DNA from: Elusimicrobiales bacterium
GTDB taxonomy: Bacteria > Elusimicrobiota > Elusimicrobia > Elusimicrobiales > UBA9959
DNA: 51,240 nucleotides
Reading direction: 5' to 3'
Assembly (NCBI GenBank): GCA_031082205.1
Contig: JAVHLJ010000007.1
Span: forward strand, 1-51,240
The notes beneath the pieces were generated by a model. It made no database searches. It worked only from the letters and a program-made list of their open reading frames with translations, and was not told where the DNA came from. Within the stretch, counting starts at the first letter, position 1. Each line of letters begins with the position of its first letter. Position numbers and translations under genes: made by a program. Shown here in pieces: positions 1 to 9,900 of the stretch.

Positions 1-2
1 AG

Positions 3-1946
3 ATGGACGGTTTTACAATGCAATCGAAATTCGGCATCGCCGTAAGCTCCGAACTGATGGCCATCCTTTCCATTGTCAGGGATTTGAAAGATCTTCGAGA
101 AAGATTGGGCAATATTGTCGTCGCCTATGATAAGAAGGGCAATCTTACCAGCGTCACCGACGCCAAAGGCCAGACCATAACCTTCGAATACGACGTGAAC
201 GACCGGCTGACGGTCAAGCACCTGCCCGAGGGCGATGTGAGCTATACTTATGACCCTGTCGGCAACCTGCTTTCAGTAACCAGCCCCGACGGCCAGGTCA
301 GTATGACCTACGGCATATTAAACCGCGTGGACCGGGTACAACAGACCGTAGCCGGCCAGACCTACACCATCAACTACGGCTACGACGTCAACGGCAACCG
401 TACCAGTATGACCAGCCCCTGGGGTACTACGAACTACACGTATGACGCGCTCAACAGGCTGACCGGCCTGACCAACCCCGACGGCAAGCTGATAACCTTC
501 ACCTATGACGCTTTAGGCCGGCGCACCAGGCTGACCTACCCCAACGGCACTGAAACGGCCTACGCCTATGATGCCGCCAGCCAGCTGACGCAGATACTGC
601 ACCGCAGGACACAAGATAACACAGCCCTGGCGTTCAACAATTACGCCTACGATACTGCGGGGAACCGCACTTCAATGCAGGACCTGACCGGCAGCCATGG
701 GTACGGCTATGACGATCTTCACAGGCTGACCAGCGCCAGCCACCCGAATCTGCCCAACGAAACCTTCGCCTATGACGCCGTGGGCAATCGCACCAGCGAC
801 GCCGTGATGACCAATTACCAGCATAACGCCGCCAACCGGTTACTGGAGAACTCTGCTTACACCTACACCTACGACAACAACGGCAACCAGACCGGCCAGA
901 CCCATAAAACCACCAGCGAGCACACCGCCTACGCCTACACCAGCGAAAACCAGCTAAAGCAGGTTACGTTGCCCGAAAGCGAAGGTATAGTAACCTTCAA
1001 ATATGACCCGCTCGGCCGCCGCATAGAGAAAGCGACCCCAGAAGGCACCTTCCGCTACGTCTACGACAACGAAGACATAATAGCCGTCCTGGACGGCAAC
1101 AACACGCTGACCAGCAACATCACCCATGGCCCCGGCATAGACGAACCGCTGATAATAAAGAAAGCGGACACGCAGGCCAACTACTTCTATCACGCCGATG
1201 GATTAGGCTCAATAATCGCCCTATCCGACGACACCGGCGTTATAGCCGAAACTTACGAATATCAGGCCTACGGCAAGCCCGTCATCAAAGACCACGCCGG
1301 CGCGGTCTTCGACGCTTCCCCCGTCGGCAATCCTTATCTGTACACAGCCCGGGAATACGACCACGAAACCGGGCTCTTCTATTACCGCGCCCGCTACTAC
1401 AGCCCGGAAACCGGAAGATTCTTGCAGGAAGACCCGATTGGATTTGCTGGTGGTGATGTTAACTTATATGCGTATGTTGGAAATAGCCCATATAATCGAA
1501 TCGACCCGACGGGGTTATCCCCAGTTATTGGGCCGACTTTGCGGCTATTTTTATATTGGAGGGATTTGTATAACTATGCGTTTTTGACTCGTATCTGGGG
1601 GCAAGATCAATTCCGGAATGATGACGCTATGCGGCATTGTGTTGTTAGCTGCATGACCGCAAAAAAGTTCGGCGTTGTGGGAGGATTTGTTGCCGGGACA
1701 GGAAATGAGATACAAGGGCTGGTGCGCTGGGACATTCCGACCATTCTTGCTGCGATTACAGGGCTGGGGGCAGAAGGCTACCAAAGCGCTGGTTGGGGAC
1801 GTTTGGCCGGGACGCAAGATTTTGCATTTCAATTGAAGGATTTTCAGAATAATCAGCGTGGCTTTAAATGTGCAACGAAGGATAGGTGTGTAAGTGGAGG
1901 GAGTTCTAATGAATCTGCGTGTATCAGTTGCTGTAAGGGCAATTAG
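3..1946 (+). CDS. Rhs/YD-repeat protein with variable C-terminal tip (5' end possibly cut by window)
   Basis: This is a polymorphic-toxin-type Rhs protein. Tandem YD repeats (G-N-x-x-x-x-x-Y-D pattern) fill residues about 40-390 and would form the Rhs shell. The Rhs-associated core follows at about 460-505, with [18 protein letters not shown] and ending in DPTGL. Residues after about 506 form a roughly 140-residue tip with the motif DDAMRHC and a Cys-rich end (C-x4-C...C-x2-CC). Similar DAxRHC motifs occur in other Rhs tips, but the activity is unknown to me. Codons become AT-richer from about nt 1437, inside the conserved core, which is the usual point of tip exchange. The first ~35 residues are not Rhs-like. 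The first ATG lies two bases from the window edge, so the true start may lie outside, or this may be an orphan tip cassette. Confidence 0.85.
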   Translation: MDGFTMQSKFGIAVSSELMAILSIVRDLKDLRERLGNIVVAYDKKGNLTSVTDAKGQTITFEYDVNDRLTVKHLPEGDVSYTYDPVGNLLSVTSPDGQVSMTYGILNRVDRVQQTVAGQTYTINYGYDVNGNRTSMTSPWGTTNYTYDALNRLTGLTNPDGKLITFTYDALGRRTRLTYPNGTETAYAYDAASQLTQILHRRTQDNTALAFNNYAYDTAGNRTSMQDLTGSHGYGYDDLHRLTSASHPNLPNETFAYDAVGNRTSDAVMTNYQHNAANRLLENSAYTYTYDNNGNQTGQTHKTTSEHTAYAYTSENQLKQVTLPESEGIVTFKYDPLGRRIEKATPEGTFRYVYDNEDIIAVLDGNNTLTSNITHGPGIDEPLIIKKADTQANYFYHADGLGSIIALSDDTGVIAETYEYQAYGKPVIKDHAGAVFDASPVGNPYLYTAREYDHETGLFYYRARYYSPETGRFLQEDPIGFAGGDVNLYAYVGNSPYNRIDPTGLSPVIGPTLRLFLYWRDLYNYAFLTRIWGQDQFRNDDAMRHCVVSCMTAKKFGVVGGFVAGTGNEIQGLVRWDIPTILAAITGLGAEGYQSAGWGRLAGTQDFAFQLKDFQNNQRGFKCATKDRCVSGGSSNESACISCCKGN

Positions 1947-2298
1947 TAAATATTGGGTGACTGTAGTGTTTCTTTGTCTTTTTGGTTGCTCAAGCCCTTC
2001 GGTTGAGGACAAAGAGAGACTGGAGAAGGTGGAGCAACAATTTGGGGATCGGTATGTCTTTATGTTTAAAGACCACTCTTATCTCCATGCGGTGCTAAAA
2101 GAAAATGCGGTTTTTTTGCAGCAAGATGCGGTGGCCATATATATGTTATTTAGATTTAATGATTTTGAGGAAAGAAAACTACGCCAGACTGCTTACGTTA
2201 ATCTAAATATGTATGATTCAAAAGGAAATTTTTTGTTCCAACTCGGGTATGATGCTCAAACGGGTAAATTAGCAAGAGGGACAACTGAGCACTATTAA
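1909..2298 (+). CDS. Small lipoprotein overlapping the Rhs tip, candidate immunity protein
   Basis: A 129-residue protein with a lipoprotein signal: a hydrophobic stretch ends in the lipobox LFGC with Cys27, followed by SSPS. I chose the ATG at 1909 over the in-frame GTG at 1894 because GGAGGG sits six to seven bases before it. The gene overlaps the Rhs reading frame by 38 bp and shares the AT-rich composition of the Rhs tip, so the two probably moved together. Position directly after a toxin tip, small size and envelope location fit an immunity protein. That role is inferred from position only; no family was recognised. Confidence 0.65.
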   Translation: MNLRVSVAVRAISKYWVTVVFLCLFGCSSPSVEDKERLEKVEQQFGDRYVFMFKDHSYLHAVLKENAVFLQQDAVAIYMLFRFNDFEERKLRQTAYVNLNMYDSKGNFLFQLGYDAQTGKLARGTTEHY

Positions 2299-2591
2299 AG
2301 ATGAGGGGATAAGAGTCGAGAGGCAAAGAGGACGCTGATTCCTAATTTTGAAGTAGATAGAAAAATCGAGGTCGAGAACAACCAGTGAGCAGATCAAGCA
2401 GTCTGAAGCATCAGTACCAGCCCGTAATTGCCGGGCTTGTCTTTGACAAACTGGAAGGCGCGCCATCCACGCGGCGGCAATGGCCGTGTGACACGATGGC
2501 GAACCTAATCCTCCCTAAAACATGGGGGAGGTGCCCGGATGGGCGGCGTCAGGCCGGTAGTGCTGGCGCCGCCCATCACGGGTGTTTTCCG
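2299..2591. other. Intergenic gap between the Rhs cassette and the lipoprotein
   Basis: No convincing gene is seen in these 293 bases. Composition shifts from AT-rich at the left, a tail of the imported cassette, to GC-rich at the right. Small inverted repeats occur around 2421-2435 and 2511-2531, and a strong hairpin at 2538-2577 is listed separately. An open frame runs into the downstream lipoprotein from 2385, but its first 69 codons precede a clean lipoprotein signal peptide and are probably untranslated. Confidence 0.5.
2538..2577 (+). repeat. Strong hairpin, 15-bp stem
   Basis: GATGGGCGGCGTCAG at 2538-2552 pairs with CTGGCGCCGCCCATC at 2563-2577. There is a single G-T wobble and a 10-base loop. 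It lies 14 bases before the GTG start of the lipoprotein at 2592. No T-tract follows, so it is not a typical intrinsic terminator. It could be a leader structure or a cassette boundary. Confidence 0.6.
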
Positions 2592-3197
2592 GTGAAGCGA
2601 ATATTCGTGGTGTTATGTGCCGTTCTGCTGGCCGGGTGCGCGGGCATTCCTGCGCGGAAAGCCGCGGCACCGGCCCTGGAATATCGCGCCGCCAAGGTCC
2701 TGTTCCTTCCGAATATGTGCGGCGCGGGCGGCGATCCCGCGACGGGGAATTTCAACCTGCCCTATCCCGGGCTCAGGCTGCCGCCGGGCTCGCCGGCGCC
2801 AAGCTACACGCCGGGTTATAATTCGCTGGGCGGGTTCGCGGCGGGCGGTGCCGCGCTTGAGCCCCAGTCCGACGGTTCCGTCATACTGACGCTGTCCGAC
2901 GGGACGCGGATATTGTTCGTGCCGGCGGGCGCGCTGGACCCCGAGCTTACGGGCGACCTGGACCAGTTCAACTACCCGCCCGGCTACAATAGCGTTCTGA
3001 CCTACATTGGCGGCGGTTACACGCTCAAAGACAAGGACGGCACGGTCACCCATTTTGAAAGCGTGCCTTACGCCGGTTTCAGCTGCGAGGGGCCCGTCTG
3101 CCCGTCGTTCCACCGCGTGTCGCGGCAGGTGGATCGCAACGGGGAGGGCGGGTGGGGAAATTTTCGGATGAGTGACGGAAGGAGGCCATATGCATAG
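2592..3197 (+). CDS. Lipoprotein resembling a truncated Rhs N-terminal region
   Basis: A 201-residue protein starting at GTG 2592. The signal peptide ends in the lipobox LAGC with Cys16. The body contains a DGTR...VPAGALDP segment, then GGGYTLKDKDGTVTHFE and V-DRNGE. That order is typical of the region just before the first YD repeats of large Rhs proteins, but no YD repeat follows. Translation ends in an unrelated tail (GRRPYA), with its last codons overlapping the start of the rhodanese gene. The likeliest reading is the surviving 5' end of an Rhs gene cut off by rearrangement, still possibly expressed as a small lipoprotein. A genuine stand-alone lipoprotein is the alternative. Confidence 0.55.
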   Translation: MKRIFVVLCAVLLAGCAGIPARKAAAPALEYRAAKVLFLPNMCGAGGDPATGNFNLPYPGLRLPPGSPAPSYTPGYNSLGGFAAGGAALEPQSDGSVILTLSDGTRILFVPAGALDPELTGDLDQFNYPPGYNSVLTYIGGGYTLKDKDGTVTHFESVPYAGFSCEGPVCPSFHRVSRQVDRNGEGGWGNFRMSDGRRPYA

Positions 3198-3927
3198 CAG
3201 AATGATGGCGGTGGCGGTGCTGTTCGCGGGGGCTTATGCTACTGCTATGCCCTGCCGCGCCGAAATAACGCAGATCACTGCCGCCGACCTTGATGCGGCC
3301 GTCTCCGCCGGCGCGGACTCCGTCGCCGTCGTGGACGTGCGCGGCGCGAAGGATTTCGCCGGGAAGCATATCGTCGGGGCTGTCAACGCGCCGTATCACG
3401 CTATTGCCGGCGCCGGTCTGCCCAAGGACCGGACTATCGTATTGTATTGCGGGGAGAAATGCCCTCTCAGCCACCTGGCGGCCAAAGATCTGGAGAAGGC
3501 CGGTTATACGAACGTAAAAGTGCTGGCCGGCGGGCTGGACGAATGGGAGCGCGGGGGCTTCGCGGTGGAAGCCGGGGGTCTGGTGAGGCCGGCCAAACGT
3601 GCGGCGAAGTCCGGCTCTGTCACCGCGTCCGCGCTGAAGAAGAAGCTGTCCGTCGGCGGTATCGTCGTGATAGATACCCGGCCGGAGCAGGAATTCCTGG
3701 CGGGCCGCGTCCCCGGCGCGCGGAACATGCCGCTGGAAAAGTTGAAGGATTCGATGGGGAAACTGCCTGCGGGGAGCGAACTGGTTGTCTATGACCGGAA
3801 CAATGCCCGGGCCGTGCGGGCCGTCCGGCTGCTGGCGGAGGAAGGGTTCGCCGTTTCGGAGCTGTCGGGCGGGCTGCAGGTCTGGACGGCCGGCAAATAT
3901 CCGCTGGAGACGGGGGCGGTCAAATGA
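3190..3927 (+). CDS. Secreted tandem rhodanese-domain protein
   Basis: A 245-residue exported protein with two rhodanese domains. ATG 3190 is preferred over GTG 3172 because AAGGAGG lies five bases upstream. A signal peptide covers about residues 1-24. Domain 1 (about 28-120) has the active-site loop Y-C87-G-E-K-C-P, so it can carry a persulfide. Domain 2 (about 145-240) has D-R-N-N in place of the Cys loop and should be inactive. Rhodaneses transfer sulfane sulfur; periplasmic forms are often linked to sulfur metabolism or redox of exported proteins. The stop codon overlaps the start of the giant surface protein gene (ATGA at 3924), so they are translationally coupled. Confidence 0.85.
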   Translation: MHSRMMAVAVLFAGAYATAMPCRAEITQITAADLDAAVSAGADSVAVVDVRGAKDFAGKHIVGAVNAPYHAIAGAGLPKDRTIVLYCGEKCPLSHLAAKDLEKAGYTNVKVLAGGLDEWERGGFAVEAGGLVRPAKRAAKSGSVTASALKKKLSVGGIVVIDTRPEQEFLAGRVPGARNMPLEKLKDSMGKLPAGSELVVYDRNNARAVRAVRLLAEEGFAVSELSGGLQVWTAGKYPLETGAVK

Positions 3928-6900
3928 CCCTCCGGCGCGGCGGATACTTGGGCCTGCTGCTGGCCGCCGTTTGCGCCTGGCACGGCGCGTCGCCGGCCGG
4001 GGCGTCGGCGGCCGTCTGCGCCGAGGTCCGCCTTGAGATAAAGCAGGAGGCCGCGCTGGAGCGCGAGGCGTTCGACGCGCGGCTGGAGATAAACAACAAT
4101 TTCCCCGCTTACGGCCTGGAGAACTTCCGGGTGAACGTGCTAGTGAAGGACGCGTCCGGCCGGACGGCCGACGGGCTCTTCTTCGTGAAGGTCAGTTCCC
4201 GGCAGGGGATAAATGCCGTGGACGGGACGGGGCTGGTGCAGCCCGCCAGCACGGCCACCGTGAACTGGCTCATCATCCCGTCCGCCGGCGCGGGCGGGAC
4301 CAATCCGCTCGGCCTTAAGTATTCCGTGCGGGCGGATATCTCCTACCTGCTTAACGGTGCGGCGCAGTCGCTCTCCACTTTCGAGGATTTCATCACGGTA
4401 AAGCCGCAGCCGGAACTGCGGCTGCAATATCTCCTTCCCTTCGAGGTCTTCGCCGACGAACCCCTGACGGAGGACGTGATAGAGCCGGTGGAGCCGTTCG
4501 CGCTGGGCATCAGGGTGGTGAACGCCGGCTACGGCCCGGCCGCTGATTTCCGGATAAATTCGGGCCAGCCCGAGATAGTGGAGAACAAGCAGGGGCTGGT
4601 CGTGGATTTTAAGCTGCTGGGGACCTATGTCGGGCGAGTGAGGACGGCCGATACGCTGCTCGTCCCGTTCGGCACTATCCCCGCCGGCGGCGTCGGGCAG
4701 GCCTCCTGGATAATGGCCACTTCGCTTTCCGGACGTTTCACGCAGTTCAAGGCGACTTTCACCCATTCGGCGGAACTGGGAGGGGCGCTCACTTCGCTCG
4801 TCCGCGACGTCACCACCTACACGCTGGTGAAGGACGTGCTGGTGGACCTGCCGGGCCGGGACGGGCACTTCGACTTCCTGGTCAACACCACCACGCCGCG
4901 CGGCGCCATCGAGGCGCTGCTCGACGCCGGCGGCGACGTTGTCCCCGATTTGATATTCGAATCAGACCAGCCGGAGCCGATAGCGGTCCTGCGCGCGTCG
5001 GCGGAACTTTCCGGCGCGCCCTCCGCGTCGGATCCCGCGCGGACGCTGCGGTTGACTGGGGGCGCGGCCCCGGGACTGTGGGTATACGCGTCGGCGCCGG
5101 TCCCCGACGGGACGCCGCTGGCGTCGGTCAGGCGGTCGGACGGGCGTACGCTGGCCCCGGCCAACGCGTGGATCTCCCGCCATTTCAACAGGTCGTCGAA
5201 GACCTACTCCTACAGGCTCAATATCCTGGATTACGACGTGCCGGAGTCCGCGGAGTACCGGGCCGGGCTGGCGCTGGCCGCCGTGGACCTGCCTCCCTCG
5301 GCGGTCGGGAACCTTTCGGCCGCGCCGGGCGGAGGCGGCGCGGTAGCTCTTTCCTGGAGCGCGCCGGGCGAGGACGGCTATGTCGGCGACATGATCGGCG
5401 CCGGATACCTGATACAGGCGGAGCACGACGCCGGGGCCGTTTTCGGGCCGGCGAACGCGCAGGTAAAGATAACCACTAATACCAGCCCGGGCGCCGCCCA
5501 GACCTATATCGTGCGGGGGTTGGCCGGCAACGGCGAATACCACCTGCGGCTCTGGACCCAGGATACCGCCGGTAACATCTCCGCGGTTTCCAATCCCGCG
5601 CAGGCCTGGGCCGCGCTTAATTCCCCCGCTGGCGGGTCGGCGGCGGCGCTCTCCAGCGACAGCGTCCGGACTGACTGGACGATAGGGAACAACTGGCTGC
5701 CCGTCGGCTACCAGGTAGTCGCCGCCACCGCCCCCGGCGCGCCGCACGCTTTCGCCTCGCCCGTTTACGATCTCGTCGTGACTTCCCACATCTTTTCCGG
5801 ACTCGCCCCCGACACCACTTATTTTTTCGCCGGGCGGGCCGTCAATACGGACACCCTGGCGGTCTCTACGGACGCGGCCTTAGGAAGCGCCGTCACGCTG
5901 GCCGCCGCGCCGGCGGCGCCGGTATTTATCGTCCATTACACCAGTTTCACCGTCGCCTGGTCCGGAGAAGGGAACCCTCCCTGGACTCAGTACCTGGTAG
6001 AGATTTCCACCGCCGCGGAAGGCCTGCCGGTCCTGGCCTCCGGCGGCTGGGCCGCCGGGGTTGAGCGCTACTTCGACGGGTTGAGCGGGGATACAACCTA
6101 TCATGTCCGGGCCAAAGCCCGCAACGGCGCGGGCGTGGAGACCGCGTCCGTTAATTTAGGTTCGCTGAAGACCAGGCTCGCCGACATCCTGCCGCCGGTC
6201 ACCACGATAGCGTTCTCCGGGCCGGTCTTCGGGACCGACCCGGTGTTCATTTCCGGCCTCACCGGGATAACCTTATCAGCCCTGGATGACGCCGCGGCGC
6301 CCGGCGACGACCTGGGCTCCGTGGCTGAGGTCTATTACGCCGTCGATGCGGACACTTTCACGGTATACGCCGGTACCTTCACCTTATCTGGCGACGGCGT
6401 CCGGACGGTGAGCTATTACGCCGTGGACGCCGCGGGCAACGCGGAGGCGGTGAAGACTTCCACCGTCACGGTGGACAACACCGCGCCGTCCGCGGGGCTG
6501 GAGATAGCCGGGACGGTGTTCAGCTCCGCGTCGGTCTCCTATGTCGTTCCGGCGGCCACCGTGACCCTGGCGGCCTACGACGTCGCCTCCGGCGTGCGGG
6601 AACTTTATTACGAAGTCTCCGGCTCCACCTATTCCGCCGCCGCTTCCTCCGTGACGCTGGCCCTGCCCGAAGGGATGCACACTCTCTCCTACAGCGCGGC
6701 GGACAATCTCGGCAACCTTTCGCAGGTCCTGGTCAGCTCGCTCGCCGTGGACGGCACCCCGCCGGTGAGCACCGCGACACTGGCCGGGCTTTATTCCGGA
6801 GGGATCTATACTTCTTCGGTCGTAGTTACGCTCTCCGCCGACGACGCCCTCTCCGGGGTTCTGGAGACGCGCTACTCCCTGAACGGCGGGGCGGAGCTCG

Positions 6901-9900
6901 TCTATTCCGGGCCTTTCGCGGTGGAGGAGGACGGCGAGTACGTCCTGGCATTCCGCTCCACGGACAGGACGGGCAACACCGAGACGACGCGCACGCTCCG
7001 GTTCTCCATCTTAAAGGCGCCGTCCGACGCGGATCCGCCGGAGACGGTGCTGGCGTTCGGCGGCGTGCACTATAACGACGGCTCCGCCGATTTCGTTTCC
7101 CCGTCGGCGGGTTACCTGAGCCTGAGCTCAACGGACAGCGCCTCGGGGGTCGCCGGGATATACTACCTGATCGACCCCTCCGAAGAGATCCTGCTGGCCG
7201 GCCTTGGTCCGGCGACGACCCCGCTTTTCAATATCTATGTTTCGACCTTCTCCCTGCCCGAGGGGGTGCGCGTGGTCGCCTACGGCGCCGCGGACCTGGC
7301 GGGAAACTTCGAGGCCCTGAAGACCACGACGGTCTACTCGGACGGCACGCCGCCGGAAAGCTGGTTCGAGGTCGACGGTTCCAGCGGCAGCGACGACCTG
7401 GGGAATATTGTCATCGCGGCTGGAAGCGCCATCCGCCTGGAGGCGGAAGATCCCGTTGCTGGCGGAGTTTCTTCCGGAATAAGCCTTATAATGTACGAGA
7501 TAGTGGAACACAGGGCCGGCGCCGCCATTTTACTTTCCTCTGGGGCGTACAGTGCTGGGTTCATTCTCTCAACTGGGACATATTCTCTTTCGTTCCATGC
7601 CAGGGACCACCTGGGGAATGTTGAGAGCGGTCCCTCGCTCGGCATTCTGGTGCCTCTCGCCGTTCAAGGCCCGGGATTTTCCGGCGTTCCCCTTTCCACA
7701 TCCGCGATATTATGGGCATGGGTCGAGCTCGTGGACGCAGAAGGGTATCAGGTGGTTACATCGACCGGAGGGATATTGAGCCCTGTCCTTCCTGCGGGAA
7801 CGACATCATATGTGCAGGAGGCTTTGTCCGCGAACACCAGGGTTGATTGTTTCCTGCGGGCATATACTTCCTCCGGAGACGTTGATTCCCCGCTAGTGGC
7901 TGCGGCGACATTGGCGGTACTCCCCGGCACGGTTGAAGTTTTCGATAATGGCCAAAACGCCGACTTCGTTCTGGGTCAACCCGACTTATTTTCTTCCTCC
8001 CCCGGTCTTGCCGCGAATCGTTTACGAATGCCGCGAGGCGTGACCGTGGACCCGGAAGGAAACGTGTGGGTGTCCGATTACGCGAATAATCGCGTTCTGC
8101 GCTTTTCGAATCTGTCTGCCAATGGGGCCGCCGCGGACTTGGTAATCGGACAACCGGACTTTGTAAGCGATTATGGAACTTCATCGGCCGATCGGCTGTC
8201 ACATCCGGCGGGGATCGCGTTTGATCAAAGCGGAAATTTGTGGGTGGCGGATGAATATTGTCGTATTGTGCGCTTCTCGAGGCCCTTTTCGAACGGGATG
8301 TCGGCAGACCTCATTCTGGGAGCCGCTGATTTTACAAGTTACAGACAGTGTACCGCTGCCGCGAATAGGATACAGCAGTTGATACTCGGAATGAGATTCG
8401 ACGCCGGGGGGAGGCTATGGGTGGCGGACGCCTGGAATCACCGTGTTATAGCTTTCTCTCCGCCCTTTACCAACGGAATGAACGCTTCTATTGTCTTGGG
8501 GCAATCCGATTTTGTTTCTTCGGGTTACTCCTATTACCTCCCCCAGCCAAATAAGCTGTATTCGCCGATGGATATCGATTTCGACTCCTCAGGTAATGCC
8601 GTAATCGCCGATACTCTAAACGGAAGGGTCTTGGTTTTCAAGGAGCCGTTTGGCAATGGTATGCCGGCCGATATCGTTATCGGACAAGCCGACATGTTTT
8701 CCAGCCCCGCTACTACCGGCGACCGCACTCCCTCCCAGAGCAGGCTTGTCACCCCAGCTGCTCTGGAACTGGATGACTTTGATGGCCTTTACGTGGCAGA
8801 TACTTTGAACAACAGGATAGTCAAGTTTTCACCACCGTTCTCCGATGGTATGGCCGCTGCCCTGGTGTTGGGCCAGTATGATTTTAATAGCGGATTCAAT
8901 GTCAACCTAAGTGGAAGCCTATCGTATCCTTATGACACGGCTTTATCGGGACTGGTGTTTTCCGACGAGCAGAACCGTTTGTGGGTCTCCGACGCTGGTA
9001 ATAACAGGGTGCTGATGTTTAAGCCGGTCCGGAGCGGGGTATTCCGCGATATAGGGAGGTCTTCGTTCACCGTGCGGTGGTTGACGGAGGGGAACAGCCC
9101 CGGCACGGATTACGAGGTGCAAATCGCGTCGGACAAGGAGTTCGCTTCGGGCCCGGTGTTGAGTTCAATTGTCAGGGTGAGCGATCATGGGTTCACCGGG
9201 CTGCGTGGAGGGAGCAGATATTATGCGCGCGTGAGGGCGATAAATTCCCTCGGAAACCCTACCGAGTGGGTATCTCTGCATTATACGATGACGACCCCAG
9301 ACCCGTCCACGGATTTCCGTGGAGTGCCCCTCTCAGCGGATTCGATACGGTGGGAATGGGGTGCTTTGCCTCCTGGTGAGAAGCTGCAAATATTCAGTTC
9401 CACCGGGGGGGTCGTTTCCGGAGTGCTGCCCCCTGGAACGACATATTTTGTCCAGCACGGTCTGGCGGCGAACACATCCTATTCAAATTACCTGCGCAAT
9501 ATTAATATAGTCGGGTCCGCGAATTCTCTTTCCGCGAATGCCGTTACTTTCGCAAATCCTCCCCGCTCCGTGGAACCATTCCAGAATGGCCAGGGGTCGG
9601 AGGTGGTCATCGGAGAGGCCGATTTTAATTCCGTGACATGGGAGACTTCGCAGTCACAACTGGGTGGCGGAAGTACAGCGTTGGATCGCGACGGCAATTT
9701 ATGGGTGGTCGACAAATCGGCCTGCCGTATTCTGCGTTTTAGTCCCCCCTTTTTTGTAGGTATGGCCGCAAATGTGGTCATTGGCCAGGAGGATTACTCT
9801 TCCTCGTCTTGCGGAATCTCAGACAGAAAACTGTATCTTCCGGAAGGGATAGTTTTCGACAAGGAAAACGCATTGTGGGTTTCCGACTTCGCTAACCGGA

